Of a stretch of 64,000 bases of DNA, positions 24,814-32,918 are shown in pieces. The DNA is taken from NCBI RefSeq assembly GCF_035917575.1, contig NZ_CP109090.1, positions 1,240,001 through 1,304,000 of the forward strand. The letters are read 5' to 3'. Origin of the DNA: Streptomyces sp. NBC_01788. GTDB lineage: Bacteria > Actinomycetota > Actinomycetes > Streptomycetales > Streptomycetaceae. The number at the start of each line of letters is the position of its first letter. The stretch's first letter is position 1. Made by a program: the position numbers and the translations under genes. The notes beneath the pieces are model-generated. The model worked only from the letters and a program-made list of their open reading frames with translations. It made no database searches and was not told the origin of the DNA.

Positions 24814-25135
24814 GGTGATGCACTCTTCTTTCTGCCGCGTGGGCCCGTGGAACCGAGCCTGCGCGGTCTTGGGGGCACGAAATCAAGACCCCGGCCGCAA
24901 TGGAGCGGCACGGTCGAGGGCGTCGCCCCGCGCATTCGAGGACCAGGTCTCGCATCCAGGATCCCCGCTGCACGAGAACCAGCCGAACAGGGACGCATCC
25001 CCAGGTTGCAGCCGTACTTCGGTTACGTGTGCAGCACCCTTTTGGATTGCCGCTCTGACAGGCACTGGACGACATACCGACCAGTCGGCATGATGGTCCG
25101 GTCACCCGACGTCGTCTCGTCTCCCAGGAGTCACG
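24814..25135. other. divergent intergenic region
   Basis: 322 bases between the leftward repeat-protein gene and the rightward phosphotransferase gene. Its right end holds the inverted repeat at 25074-25091 and the ribosome binding site AGGAG before 25136. The rest shows no gene. Its translated frames are not protein-like. Confidence 0.5.
25074..25091. promoter_or_regulatory. TetR-type operator before the kinase/acyl-CoA dehydrogenase pair
   Basis: ATACCGACCAGTCGGCAT has arms CCGAC/GTCGG around CA, extended by AT/AT after one mismatch. Operators of this form (ACCGACC.GTCGGT) are common before fatty-acid and acyl-CoA genes controlled by TetR-family repressors. It is 44 bases upstream of the ATG at 25136. 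Confidence 0.6.
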
Positions 25136-26158
25136 ATGAGCCCCGACCACCCGCCCGGACTCGATCTCGACCGGCTGCGCGGGCTGCTCGACCGGGAGCG
25201 GCCCGGCCTGGTACGGGGCCCGCTGACCGGCCGGCTGATCGAGGGCGGACGGTCGAACCTCACCTACACGGTCACGGACGGCGCCTCGCGGTGGGTCGTA
25301 CGGCGTCCCCCGCTGGGCCATGTCCTGGCCACCGCCCACGACATGGGGCGCGAGCACCGGGTGATCAGCGCCCTGCATCCGACGGACGTGCCGGTGCCGC
25401 GCACGGTGCTGCTGTGCGAGGACGAGGACGTGCTCGGCGCGCCGTTCTACGTCATGGAGTTCGTCGAGGGCACCCCGTACCGCACCGCGGGGCAACTCGC
25501 CCCGCTGGGCGAGGAGCGCACCCGCGACGCCGTGCTGTCCCTGGTGGACACCCTCGTCGAGCTGCACGCGGTGGATCCCGCCGAGGTGGGCCTCGCCGGC
25601 TTCGGCCGCCCCGAGGGCTTCCTGGACCGGCAGCTGCGGCGCTGGGGAAAGCAGTTGGCGGCCTCCCGCGACCGTGAACTGGCCGGCGTCGACGAGCTGC
25701 ACGCGGCACTCGGGCGCGCGCTGCCCGACTCGCCCGCCCCGGCCGTCGTGCACGGCGACTACCGCCTCGACAACGTACTGCTCGGCCCGGACGACCGGAT
25801 CACCGCGGTGCTCGACTGGGAGATGTCCACGCTCGGCGATCCGCTGACCGACCTGGGCCTGTTGACGATGTACAGCACGCCGCTGGGCATGCCCGGCTCG
25901 CCGGTGTCCACCACCGCCGAGGCTCCGGGGCACCCGTCCGCGGCGGAGCTCGTCGAGCGGTACGCCGAACGCTCGGGGCGTGACGTCTCGGCGGTCTCCT
26001 GGTACACGGCGTTCGCCTGGTTCAAGCTCGCCGTGATCCTGGAGGGCATCCACTACCGGTACACGCTCGGCCAGACGGTCGGCCGGGGTTTCGACCGCAT
26101 CGGCGACCTCGTCCCCGTCTTCATCGACCACGGACTGACCACGCTTCAGGAAGGCTGA
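25136..26158 (+). CDS. phosphotransferase family protein, ACAD10/11 kinase-domain type
   Basis: 340 residues, ATG at 25136, AGGAG upstream. An aminoglycoside-phosphotransferase/choline-kinase fold is visible: LIEGGRSNLTYTVTDG nucleotide loop, WVVRRPP with the ATP Arg/Lys position, MEFVEGTPYR hinge, VVHGDYRLDNVLLG catalytic loop (Asp and Asn) and AVLDWEMSTLGDPLTDLGLL metal loop. This subgroup is the same as the N-terminal domain of mammalian ACAD10/11 and LvaA-type kinases that phosphorylate hydroxyacyl-CoAs. Six bases separate it from the acyl-CoA dehydrogenase gene. Inferred job: ATP-dependent phosphorylation of 4-hydroxyacyl-CoA before elimination. Confidence 0.85.
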   Translation: MSPDHPPGLDLDRLRGLLDRERPGLVRGPLTGRLIEGGRSNLTYTVTDGASRWVVRRPPLGHVLATAHDMGREHRVISALHPTDVPVPRTVLLCEDEDVLGAPFYVMEFVEGTPYRTAGQLAPLGEERTRDAVLSLVDTLVELHAVDPAEVGLAGFGRPEGFLDRQLRRWGKQLAASRDRELAGVDELHAALGRALPDSPAPAVVHGDYRLDNVLLGPDDRITAVLDWEMSTLGDPLTDLGLLTMYSTPLGMPGSPVSTTAEAPGHPSAAELVERYAERSGRDVSAVSWYTAFAWFKLAVILEGIHYRYTLGQTVGRGFDRIGDLVPVFIDHGLTTLQEG

Positions 26159-26164
26159 CCGGAC

Positions 26165-27379
26165 ATGGACTTCGCGTTCGACGCGCGCACCGAGGAGCTG
26201 CGCGCCAGGCTCCTGGCCTTCATGGACGAGTACGTGTACCCGGCCGAGGCGGTGGCCGAGGAGCAGCGGGCCGAGCTTGCCTCCCCGTGGGACACCCCCG
26301 CCGTGGTCGAGGAGCTGAAGACGGAGGCGCGCAGGCAGGGCCTGTGGAACCTGTTCCTGCCGGACGCCGGGTACGGCGCCGGGCTGACCAACCTCCAGTA
26401 CGCCCCGCTCGCCGAGATCGCCGGCCGCTCCCCGCACCTGGCACCCGTCGCGCTGAACTGCGCGGCCCCCGACACGGGCAACATGGAGGTGCTCGCCCAG
26501 TTCGGCGACGAGCGGCAGAGGAAGCAGTGGCTCGAACCGCTGCTCGCGGGCGAGATCCGTTCGGCGTTCGCGATGACCGAGCCGGAGGTGGCCTCCTCGG
26601 ACGCCACGAACGTCACCACGCTCATCGAGCGCGAGGGCGACGAGTACGTCATCACCGGCCGCAAGTGGTACATCTCCGGCGCGATGAACCCGGACTGCAG
26701 GATCTTCATCGTGATGGGCAAGACCGACCCGGACGGCCCGGACATCCGCCGCCAGCAGTCCATGGTGCTGGTGCCGCGCGACACCCCCGGCGTCACCGTC
26801 CGGCGCGCGATGCGGGTCTTCGGGTACGAGGACCACTCCCACGGCGGCCACGCCGAGGTGGTCTTCGACCACGCGCGCGTGCCCGTCTCCCACCTGATCG
26901 GCGAGGAGGGGGGCGGCTTCGCCATCGCCCAGGCCCGGCTCGGACCGGGCCGTATCCACCACTGCATGCGGCTGATCGGCATGGCCGAGCGGGCGATCGA
27001 GCTGATGTGCCGCCGGGCGGTGTCCCGCACCGCCTTCGGCAAGGCGCTGGCCCAGCAGGGCGTGGTCCACAACTGGATCGCGGACGCGCGGGTCACCGTC
27101 GAGCAGTTGCGGCTGCTGGTGCTGAAGACGGCCTGGCTGATGGACACCGCCGGCAACAAGGGCGCGCACACCGAGATCCAGGCCATCAAGATCGCCACGC
27201 CTCGTGCGGTGGTCGGCATCCTCGACCGGGCCATCCAGTTGCACGGCGCGGGCGGGTTCAGCCAGGACCTCCCCCTCGCCGAGCTGTACGCGGCCGCGCG
27301 CACGCTGATGATCGCCGACGGTCCGGACGAGGTGCACCAGCGGTCGCTGGCACGGCGGGAGTTGAAGAAGTACCTGTGA
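26165..27379 (+). CDS. acyl-CoA dehydrogenase, ACAD11-like
   Basis: 404 residues, ATG at 26165, six bases after the kinase gene. Typical acyl-CoA dehydrogenase features are present: FAMTEPEVASSDATNV and YVITGRKWYISGAMNPDC (FAD and substrate loops), GPGRIHHCMRLIGMAERAIELM, RTAFGKALAQQGVVHNWIADAR and LHGAGGFSQDLPLAELYAAARTLMIADGPDEVH. The N-terminal DEYVYPAE and GRIHHCMR signatures match the ACAD10/11 group rather than short-chain enzymes. With the kinase it should convert 4-hydroxyacyl-CoA, via a phosphorylated intermediate, into a form for beta-oxidation. The rest of the pathway is not in the window. Confidence 0.9.
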   Translation: MDFAFDARTEELRARLLAFMDEYVYPAEAVAEEQRAELASPWDTPAVVEELKTEARRQGLWNLFLPDAGYGAGLTNLQYAPLAEIAGRSPHLAPVALNCAAPDTGNMEVLAQFGDERQRKQWLEPLLAGEIRSAFAMTEPEVASSDATNVTTLIEREGDEYVITGRKWYISGAMNPDCRIFIVMGKTDPDGPDIRRQQSMVLVPRDTPGVTVRRAMRVFGYEDHSHGGHAEVVFDHARVPVSHLIGEEGGGFAIAQARLGPGRIHHCMRLIGMAERAIELMCRRAVSRTAFGKALAQQGVVHNWIADARVTVEQLRLLVLKTAWLMDTAGNKGAHTEIQAIKIATPRAVVGILDRAIQLHGAGGFSQDLPLAELYAAARTLMIADGPDEVHQRSLARRELKKYL

Positions 27380-27417
27380 CGCGCGGTGGTCGGGGCACCG
27401 GCGGTGCGGCGCCCGGG

Positions 27418-28074
27418 TCACGCGGGGAGCAGCGCCGCCTCGCGTGAGAAGAAGGCCAGTTGGGCCTTCTTCTCCGGCAGGTACACGTCCGGCAGGTCCA
27501 CTTCGGGCAGGGTGACAAGGGGTCCTGCGGTGAAGCCCTCGCGGAGGAAGCGGGCGACGGCCTTGCCGTTGCGCACGTCGGGGTCGACCACCACACGGGT
27601 GCGGCCGGGGCCCAGGAGGACGTACGACAGCAGGGCCGTCATCAGCCGGGAGGTCCACCCGGACCGCTCGGCGCCCGGCGCGGCGGGTGCCAGGAGCAGA
27701 TGGATGCCGAGGTCGCCGGGATCGACGGCGTAGCACTCGCCGACGCGGTCGGCGGACGGTTCGTAGGTCTGGAGGAGGGCGACCGGTTCGCCGTCCTTCG
27801 CGACGAGGAAGGCGTGGTGGGTGTCGAGGGTGGCCATATGGGCGTAGATCTCGGCCACCTGCTCCTCGGTGAGACCGGTCATGCCCCAGAACGCGGCCCG
27901 TTGCTCACTCACCCAGCGGTGGACCACCCCGGCGTCGGCCCGTGCGTCCAGCGGCAACACGCGAACGGTGCCGAAGCCGTCGAGGTGCTCCTCGTGGACG
28001 GCCTCGCGGGAGGCGTACGGGCGGTGCGGGGCGTTGACGGTGTGCGCGGTGCTCACGCTGTGCGCGTCAGACAT
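27418..28074 (-). CDS. desH: DesH-like siderophore GNAT acyltransferase
   Basis: 218 residues from ATG at 28074, overlapping the end of the upstream acylase gene by eight bases. The fold is a GNAT of the IucB/RhbD siderophore class: VVHRWVSEQRAAFWGM, LVAKDGEPVALLQTYEP, DLGIHLLLAP...TSRLMTALLSYVLL, VVVDPDVRNGKAVARFLREGF and VYLPEKKAQLAFFSRE. Family members acylate hydroxylamine or amine groups of siderophore intermediates. The pairing with a penicillin-acylase relative behind an iron box matches the desGH sub-cluster proposed to tailor desferrioxamine acyl groups. The desABCD core is not in the window; the symbol rests on this pairing. Confidence 0.75.
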   Translation of the reverse strand: MSDAHSVSTAHTVNAPHRPYASREAVHEEHLDGFGTVRVLPLDARADAGVVHRWVSEQRAAFWGMTGLTEEQVAEIYAHMATLDTHHAFLVAKDGEPVALLQTYEPSADRVGECYAVDPGDLGIHLLLAPAAPGAERSGWTSRLMTALLSYVLLGPGRTRVVVDPDVRNGKAVARFLREGFTAGPLVTLPEVDLPDVYLPEKKAQLAFFSREAALLPA

Positions 28075-30163
28075 CGGTCTCCTCGCTCTCCTTCTTCATC
28101 CGCTCCCAGTCGGTGACGACCGGGACGAGCTTTCCCGCGCGCCACAGGGGCAGTTGGTCGCGGTGGTGGGGCGAGCCGGGGATCCCGGACGCGCCGAACG
28201 GGACCACCCACCGGCTGTCCTCGCGGCGTGCCAGGTCCCACACGTAGCGGGCGGCCGGACCACGCGCGGCCAGGTCGGTGAGGCCGGGGACGGCGGAGGT
28301 GCACAGCACGCAGTCGTGGTCGCCGGACAGTCCGGGTTCGTCGTACGGCGTCCCGGGCGGCAGCGCCCGCCAGGGGGCGAGGCGGTGGGTGTCCCCCCAG
28401 GTGCCCGCGGGTGGCCGGGCGGCTGCCTCCTCGATCGCCTCGCGGACGGTGGACGGCCGGTCGATCCCGTACGACTTCTCGGCGGTCAGGAGGTGTTCGA
28501 GGGCGTAGGCGACGCGCGGGAGCAGGGCCAGCCAGGGCAGGAAGACCTCGGGGTACGCGGGCGGGTCGGCCAGCACGGCGAAGGCGGGATGGGCCGCCAG
28601 CCGGCGTACGACAGCAGAGCGCACGGTCGCGAAGAGGGCCGCGTCGGTACTGTCGGCGTCCATGTGGCGGTCCCACCGCAGGAGCCTGTCCCGCAGGGCG
28701 GCGGCCCCGTCGCTCAGGCCGTCGAGGGCGGCGAGGTGTCCCAGCAGGGGCGCGGCGGAGGCGAGCCAGGTGTCGGTGTGGAGCGCGGAGACCTCGGCGG
28801 CGGACCACCGCCGGCGCTCGTCGAGCAGGCCCCGGATGCGGTCGGCGCGGTGCGGCGGGGCGAACTCGACGCCCAGGGGGGCGGCCGGGCCGCGCTGATT
28901 GGCCATGACGGCGACGCCGTCGGTCAGTCCGGCGCGCGGCGGCTCGTGCCATCCCCGCCAGTCGTGTCCGGGCTCCCAGGCGGGCACCACACGGATCCGG
29001 TTGGCCTCGGACCGCACCGGCACCCGGCCGGCCACGCGGTGCAGCACCCCGCCCCGGGTGTCGGCGGCCTGCACGACGTTGACCGGCTCGGCCCACCGGT
29101 CCACGGCCCGGTCGACGTCGGCAACCCGGCGCGCCCGCAGCAGGGGCAGCAGGGCCTCGAACCCGAGGTCGCCGGTGACACGGGGCGGGTGGCGCAGGCT
29201 GATCGCGACCGGGACCGCGCCGGACTCGTCCGCACCGTCGTCCAGCCCTTCGGGGCCGCCGATGACGACGGGGCCCCGCTCGGTCTCCAGCACCTCCACC
29301 TCGACCGGATCCTCTCCGGCCACCTCGATCGTCTCGGTGTGCCGGGCGGCCCGCCGCCAGATGCCGTCCGGACCGAGCGCCTCGACGCCGGCGCCGGTGC
29401 GCCGCAGCCGTTCCCGGTACAGGTCCTGGTAGTCGGCCATGGCGTTGGTGATGGCCCAGGCGACCGTGCCGGTGTGCCCGAAGTGGGCGATGCCGGGGAC
29501 GCCGGGCACGGCGAGGCCGACGACGTCGAACTCGGGGCACGCCAGGTGGATCTGCTGGTAGACGCCCGGCTCCTCGATGAAGCGGTGCGGGTCGCCCGCG
29601 ATGACCGGCTGCCCGGTGACGGTCCGCTCGCCGGCGACGAGCCAGCCGTTGCTGCCCGAGGTGCCGGGGCCGTCGGTGGCGAACAGGCCCACCGCGTCCG
29701 CGTCGAGGCGGGTCACCACCTGCTCGCGCCACAGCTTGGCGGGGAAGCCCGCGAAGAGGATGTGAGTGGCGAGCCAGACACCCAGGGGCGTCCACGGCTC
29801 CCAGCGGCCGGGCGTGAGGCCGGCGCGGGCGAACTCCGGGGCCGTGGCGGCCGTCAGTCCGGCGTTGACGCCGTCCACGTACGCCCGGACCCAGTCCGCC
29901 GTCTCCGCGTCGCACCGCTCCAGGGCCATGAAGCAGCGGCGCGCGGTGTCGTCCAGGCGGGCGCGCCGCGCGAACCGGTCCCAGGGCAGGGCCGACGGGC
30001 CGAGGAAGGACGCCGAGGTGCCCTGTGCGCGGTGCCGCTCCACCTCCAGTTGCCAAGAGCGGTCCAGGGCGGTGACGCGGCCCTGGGCGCGGGCCAGTTC
30101 CGCCACGCCGTCCGCACGCAGGTGGGGAATGCCCCAGTCGTCGCGGTAGACCTCGGTCGCCAC
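28067..30163 (-). CDS. desG: DesG-like penicillin acylase family amidase
   Basis: 698 residues from GTG at 30163, preferred over the ATG at 30181 because AAGGGG sits six bases before it and the ATG lies three bases from the iron box. The N-terminal nucleophile hydrolase fold is seen as VYRDDWGIPHLRADGVAELARAQG, the autoprocessing Ser in GTSGSNGWLVAG (N-terminus of the beta chain), GDPHRFIEEPGVYQQIHLAC, FGHTGTVAWAITNAMAD and YVWDL near the end. There is no signal peptide, unlike many acylases, so it acts in the cytoplasm. It is co-transcribed with the GNAT gene. It probably hydrolyses or exchanges acyl/arylacyl amides in siderophore metabolism. Confidence 0.82.
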   Translation of the reverse strand: MATEVYRDDWGIPHLRADGVAELARAQGRVTALDRSWQLEVERHRAQGTSASFLGPSALPWDRFARRARLDDTARRCFMALERCDAETADWVRAYVDGVNAGLTAATAPEFARAGLTPGRWEPWTPLGVWLATHILFAGFPAKLWREQVVTRLDADAVGLFATDGPGTSGSNGWLVAGERTVTGQPVIAGDPHRFIEEPGVYQQIHLACPEFDVVGLAVPGVPGIAHFGHTGTVAWAITNAMADYQDLYRERLRRTGAGVEALGPDGIWRRAARHTETIEVAGEDPVEVEVLETERGPVVIGGPEGLDDGADESGAVPVAISLRHPPRVTGDLGFEALLPLLRARRVADVDRAVDRWAEPVNVVQAADTRGGVLHRVAGRVPVRSEANRIRVVPAWEPGHDWRGWHEPPRAGLTDGVAVMANQRGPAAPLGVEFAPPHRADRIRGLLDERRRWSAAEVSALHTDTWLASAAPLLGHLAALDGLSDGAAALRDRLLRWDRHMDADSTDAALFATVRSAVVRRLAAHPAFAVLADPPAYPEVFLPWLALLPRVAYALEHLLTAEKSYGIDRPSTVREAIEEAAARPPAGTWGDTHRLAPWRALPPGTPYDEPGLSGDHDCVLCTSAVPGLTDLAARGPAARYVWDLARREDSRWVVPFGASGIPGSPHHRDQLPLWRAGKLVPVVTDWERMKKESEETDV

Positions 30164-30183
30164 CCCACACCCCTTCGTCATGT

Positions 30184-30202
30184 TTAGGCAAGCCTAACCT
30201 AA
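30184..30202. promoter_or_regulatory. DmdR1/IdeR iron box
   Basis: TTAGGCAAGCCTAACCTAA matches the actinobacterial iron-box consensus TTAGGTTAGGCTAACCTAA at most positions. It is 20 bases upstream of the chosen GTG start of desG. Repression with Fe(II) and expression under iron starvation are expected. Confidence 0.9.
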
Positions 30203-30406
30203 TTCATTCCTGGCGGAATCGTACGGATCCGCACCGCGGGAGGCACTCGAACGCGCGCACAGTGCTCGCACAGAAATGGCATGTGCCGTTCATCGGACGG
30301 CCACGCGACGCGCGTTGAGGCGACAGGGTCCGGCCCTTGAATTCCCTTGCGCGGGCCGACCGGTCATCGCGCGGCGACATTGTTTCCACAGTGGGGGGAA
30401 CCACAG

Positions 30407-31621
30407 GTGGCGGCCACGCACCATGGGCCCGGCGGTAGGAATGCGGACGGACCGGGCCAGGACAGAGCAGAGTCCGAGACGGCGGTTTCCGACAGATCGG
30501 AGTCCGACAGATCGGAGTCCGGCAGATCAGCGTCCGAGGGATCGGGGTCCGGCAGATCGGGGTCCGGCAGATCGAGGTCCGACGGAGGGCAGTCCGGACG
30601 ACCGGAACCCGTCGAAGGGCCTTTCAACCGACCGGAGTCGGGTGAACCGTCGCCCCGGCGGCCCCGGGCCGCACGCGGGTTCGGCGACCGGGTCTTTCGC
30701 CTCCAGCTGACGGCCACCGGAGTCGTCGTCCTCGCCATCATGGCGGCGGTCGGCCTCTTCCTGCTGCTGCGGGCCGGACAGGCGCTGCGCGTCGCCAAGT
30801 TCTCGTTCTTCACCACTGCCGCCTGGCAGCCGGACGCCCACAACTTCGGCATCGCGGCCGTACTCACCGGAACCCTGCTGATCGCCGCCGTCGCGGTGGC
30901 CGTCTCCGTTCCGCTGGCCGTCGCGACAGCCCTGTTCATCTCGGACGTGGCGCCGCGCAAGCTGCGCCGCACCCTGGTCGCCATGGTCGACCTGATGGCC
31001 GCCGTGCCGTCGGTGGTGTACGGGCTGTGGGGGCTGTTCCTCCTCCAGCAGAACGTGATCGGGCTCTCGCGCTGGCTGTCCGACTGGTTCGGCTGGATCC
31101 CGCTGTTCACGGTGGACGGCACCCAGCCGGGCGACCCGCTCGCCTCCGCCAGCGTCTACACCGCGTCCACCTTCATCGCCGGGATCGTCGTCGCCCTGAT
31201 GGTCGCGCCGATCCAGTGCTCGGTGATGCGGGAGGTCTTCGCACAGGCCCCGGCCGGCGAACGCGAGGGCGCCTACGCGCTCGGTGCCACCCGCTGGGGG
31301 ATGATCCGCGCGGTCGTCCTGCCCTACGGCAAGGGCGGCATGATCGGCGGGACGATGCTCGGGCTGGGCAGGGCGCTCGGCGAGACGATCGCGGTGTACA
31401 TGATCATCTCACCGGTCTTCGTCATCCAGCCGCACATCCTGCAGACCGGCTCGAACTCGGTCTCCGCGCTGATCGCGCTCCACTACGGCGATGCCTCCTC
31501 CTTCGGTATGTCGGCGCTGATGGCGGCGGGCCTGGCGCTGTTCGTGCTCACCCTGGCGGTCAACTTCACGGCCTCCACCATCGCGGCCCGCTCCCGTTCC
31601 GGCGCACAGAGCGAGGCATGA
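30407..31621 (+). CDS. pstC: phosphate ABC transporter permease, PstC-like
   Basis: 404 residues from GTG at 30407 (GGGGGAA upstream). About 100 N-terminal residues are disordered and include seven 15-bp repeats encoding DRSES-like units. From FGDRVFRLQLTATGVVVLAIMAAVGLFLLL the protein is a six-helix PstC: FFTTAAWQPDAHNFGIAAVLTGTLLI, VDLMAAVPSVVYGLWGLFLL, and the EAA-like loop EREGAYALGATRWGMIRAVVLP, then LGLGRALGETIAVYMI. It starts the locus with pstA two bases downstream. Usual PstC proteins are about 300-340 residues, so the N-terminal extension is odd. Confidence 0.9.
   Translation: MAATHHGPGGRNADGPGQDRAESETAVSDRSESDRSESGRSASEGSGSGRSGSGRSRSDGGQSGRPEPVEGPFNRPESGEPSPRRPRAARGFGDRVFRLQLTATGVVVLAIMAAVGLFLLLRAGQALRVAKFSFFTTAAWQPDAHNFGIAAVLTGTLLIAAVAVAVSVPLAVATALFISDVAPRKLRRTLVAMVDLMAAVPSVVYGLWGLFLLQQNVIGLSRWLSDWFGWIPLFTVDGTQPGDPLASASVYTASTFIAGIVVALMVAPIQCSVMREVFAQAPAGEREGAYALGATRWGMIRAVVLPYGKGGMIGGTMLGLGRALGETIAVYMIISPVFVIQPHILQTGSNSVSALIALHYGDASSFGMSALMAAGLALFVLTLAVNFTASTIAARSRSGAQSEA
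30491..30595. repeat. 15-bp tandem repeat in the pstC N-terminal region
   Basis: Seven consecutive 15-base units (GACAGATCGGAGTCC and variants) encode DRSES/GRSGS-type pentapeptides. The first two units are identical and later ones drift. The segment lies in the cytosolic tail before the first membrane helix. Confidence 0.85.
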
Positions 31622-31622
31622 G

Positions 31623-32918
31623 ATGACCGTCGTCCAGGACACCGCCCACAGCGTCGAGGACTCGGCACCCCGCGGCCCTGCCGGGTCCGCCGAACTCCCC
31701 GACCAGCCACGCCGGATCGGCGGCCTGACCCGCTCGGGCGTGCTCGCCCTGTGCGGCGCCGCACTCTCCGGGTTCTGCACCGCCGTGCTGCTGTTCGGCC
31801 AACTCGCCCCGCTCTCCGGAGCGCTGGGGTTCACCGTCACCGCCTACGTCGCCTTCCTCGCCTGCTACGCGGTGCTGACCGGACTGGAGGAGGACGGTCA
31901 GGCCGTACGCGACCGGGTGATGACCGTGGTGCTGTGGACAGCGGCCACGCTGCTGTTCCTCGCGCTCGCCCTCGTCGTCGGCTTCACCGCCTGGCGCGGT
32001 CACGAGGCGCTGGGGCACCTCAACTTCCTCACCGAGGACATGCAGTCCACGGGCCCGCTGGACCCGCTGGACCACGGCGGTATCGCCCACGCGATGCTCG
32101 GCACCCTCATCATGATCACAATCGCCCTGGCGATCACCGTGCCGCTGGGTCTGACCTGCGCGGTCTACCTCAACCAGATCCCCGGCCGCTTCTCCCGGTT
32201 CGTCAGGACCATCGTGGAGGCCATGACGGCGCTGCCGTCGATCGTGGCCGGCCTGATGGTGTACGCGGTCTGGATCCTCGGCCTCGGCATGCAGAAGTCG
32301 GGCCTCGCGGCGGGCTTCGCGATCAGCGTGATGATGCTGCCGATCGTGATCCGCGCGGCGGACGTCGTACTCCGGCTGGTGCCGGGCACGCTGACCGAGG
32401 CGGCCGAGGCGCTGGGCGCTCCGCGCTGGCGCACCGTGTGGCACGTGGTCCTGCCGACCTCGCGCTCCGGGCTCGCCACCGCGGTGATCCTCGGCACCGC
32501 CCGCGGCATCGGCGAGACCTCGCCCGTACTGCTCACCGCCGGCTACATCGCGGCGGTCAACGCCAACCCGACGAACGGACCGATGGTCTCGCTGCCGCTG
32601 GCCGTCTTCACCTTCGTCAAGTCGCCCGAACCCGCGCAGATCGCCCGCGGTTTCGGCGCGGCGGCGGTCCTGATGGCCCTGGTCCTCGTGCTCTTCACCG
32701 TCGCCCGGGTGATCGGCGGCCGCGGCCCCGGCCATCTCAGCCGCCGGCAGGCCCGCCGCGCGGCCCGCGCCTCACGCCGTGACGTGGACCGCTTCACCGA
32801 ACTCCACGCTCCCGCACTCCCGTTGTTCGACAGCGTCCCGCAGACCACCGACCCGTCCGCCACAGCCTTCAGGCCCACCACCGAGGGCCTGGGACACAAG
32901 CCCGGAGAAACCGACTGA
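31623..32918 (+). CDS. pstA: phosphate ABC transporter permease, PstA-like
   Basis: 431 residues, ATG at 31623. After a 40-residue cytosolic tail come extra helices (SGVLALCGAALSGFCTAVLL; GFTVTAYVAFLACYAVLTG) and then the PstA core: HAMLGTLIMITIALAITVPLGLTCAVYLNQIPGRFSRFV, VEAMTALPSIVAGLMVYAVWIL, the EAA loop LTEAAEALGAPRWRTVWHVVLP and LGTARGIGETSPVLLTAGY. A cytosolic basic C-terminus follows. It is longer than the usual 280-300 residues through extensions at both ends. Its stop overlaps the next start (TGATG), so it is coupled to the tethered PstS-like protein. Confidence 0.9.
   Translation: MTVVQDTAHSVEDSAPRGPAGSAELPDQPRRIGGLTRSGVLALCGAALSGFCTAVLLFGQLAPLSGALGFTVTAYVAFLACYAVLTGLEEDGQAVRDRVMTVVLWTAATLLFLALALVVGFTAWRGHEALGHLNFLTEDMQSTGPLDPLDHGGIAHAMLGTLIMITIALAITVPLGLTCAVYLNQIPGRFSRFVRTIVEAMTALPSIVAGLMVYAVWILGLGMQKSGLAAGFAISVMMLPIVIRAADVVLRLVPGTLTEAAEALGAPRWRTVWHVVLPTSRSGLATAVILGTARGIGETSPVLLTAGYIAAVNANPTNGPMVSLPLAVFTFVKSPEPAQIARGFGAAAVLMALVLVLFTVARVIGGRGPGHLSRRQARRAARASRRDVDRFTELHAPALPLFDSVPQTTDPSATAFRPTTEGLGHKPGETD

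Noticed and set aside
23930..27736. A 1268-codon open frame on the minus strand across the phosphatase, kinase and acyl-CoA dehydrogenase region
   Set aside because: It runs antisense to well-supported genes, its product is Arg/Gly/Val-rich without domains, and it reflects the third-position GC of the real genes.
30203..30406. Possible PHO box upstream of pstC (GTTCATCGGAC near 30289)
   Set aside because: Only one 11-base unit resembles the consensus; a second direct repeat at the right distance is missing, so PhoP control cannot be claimed.
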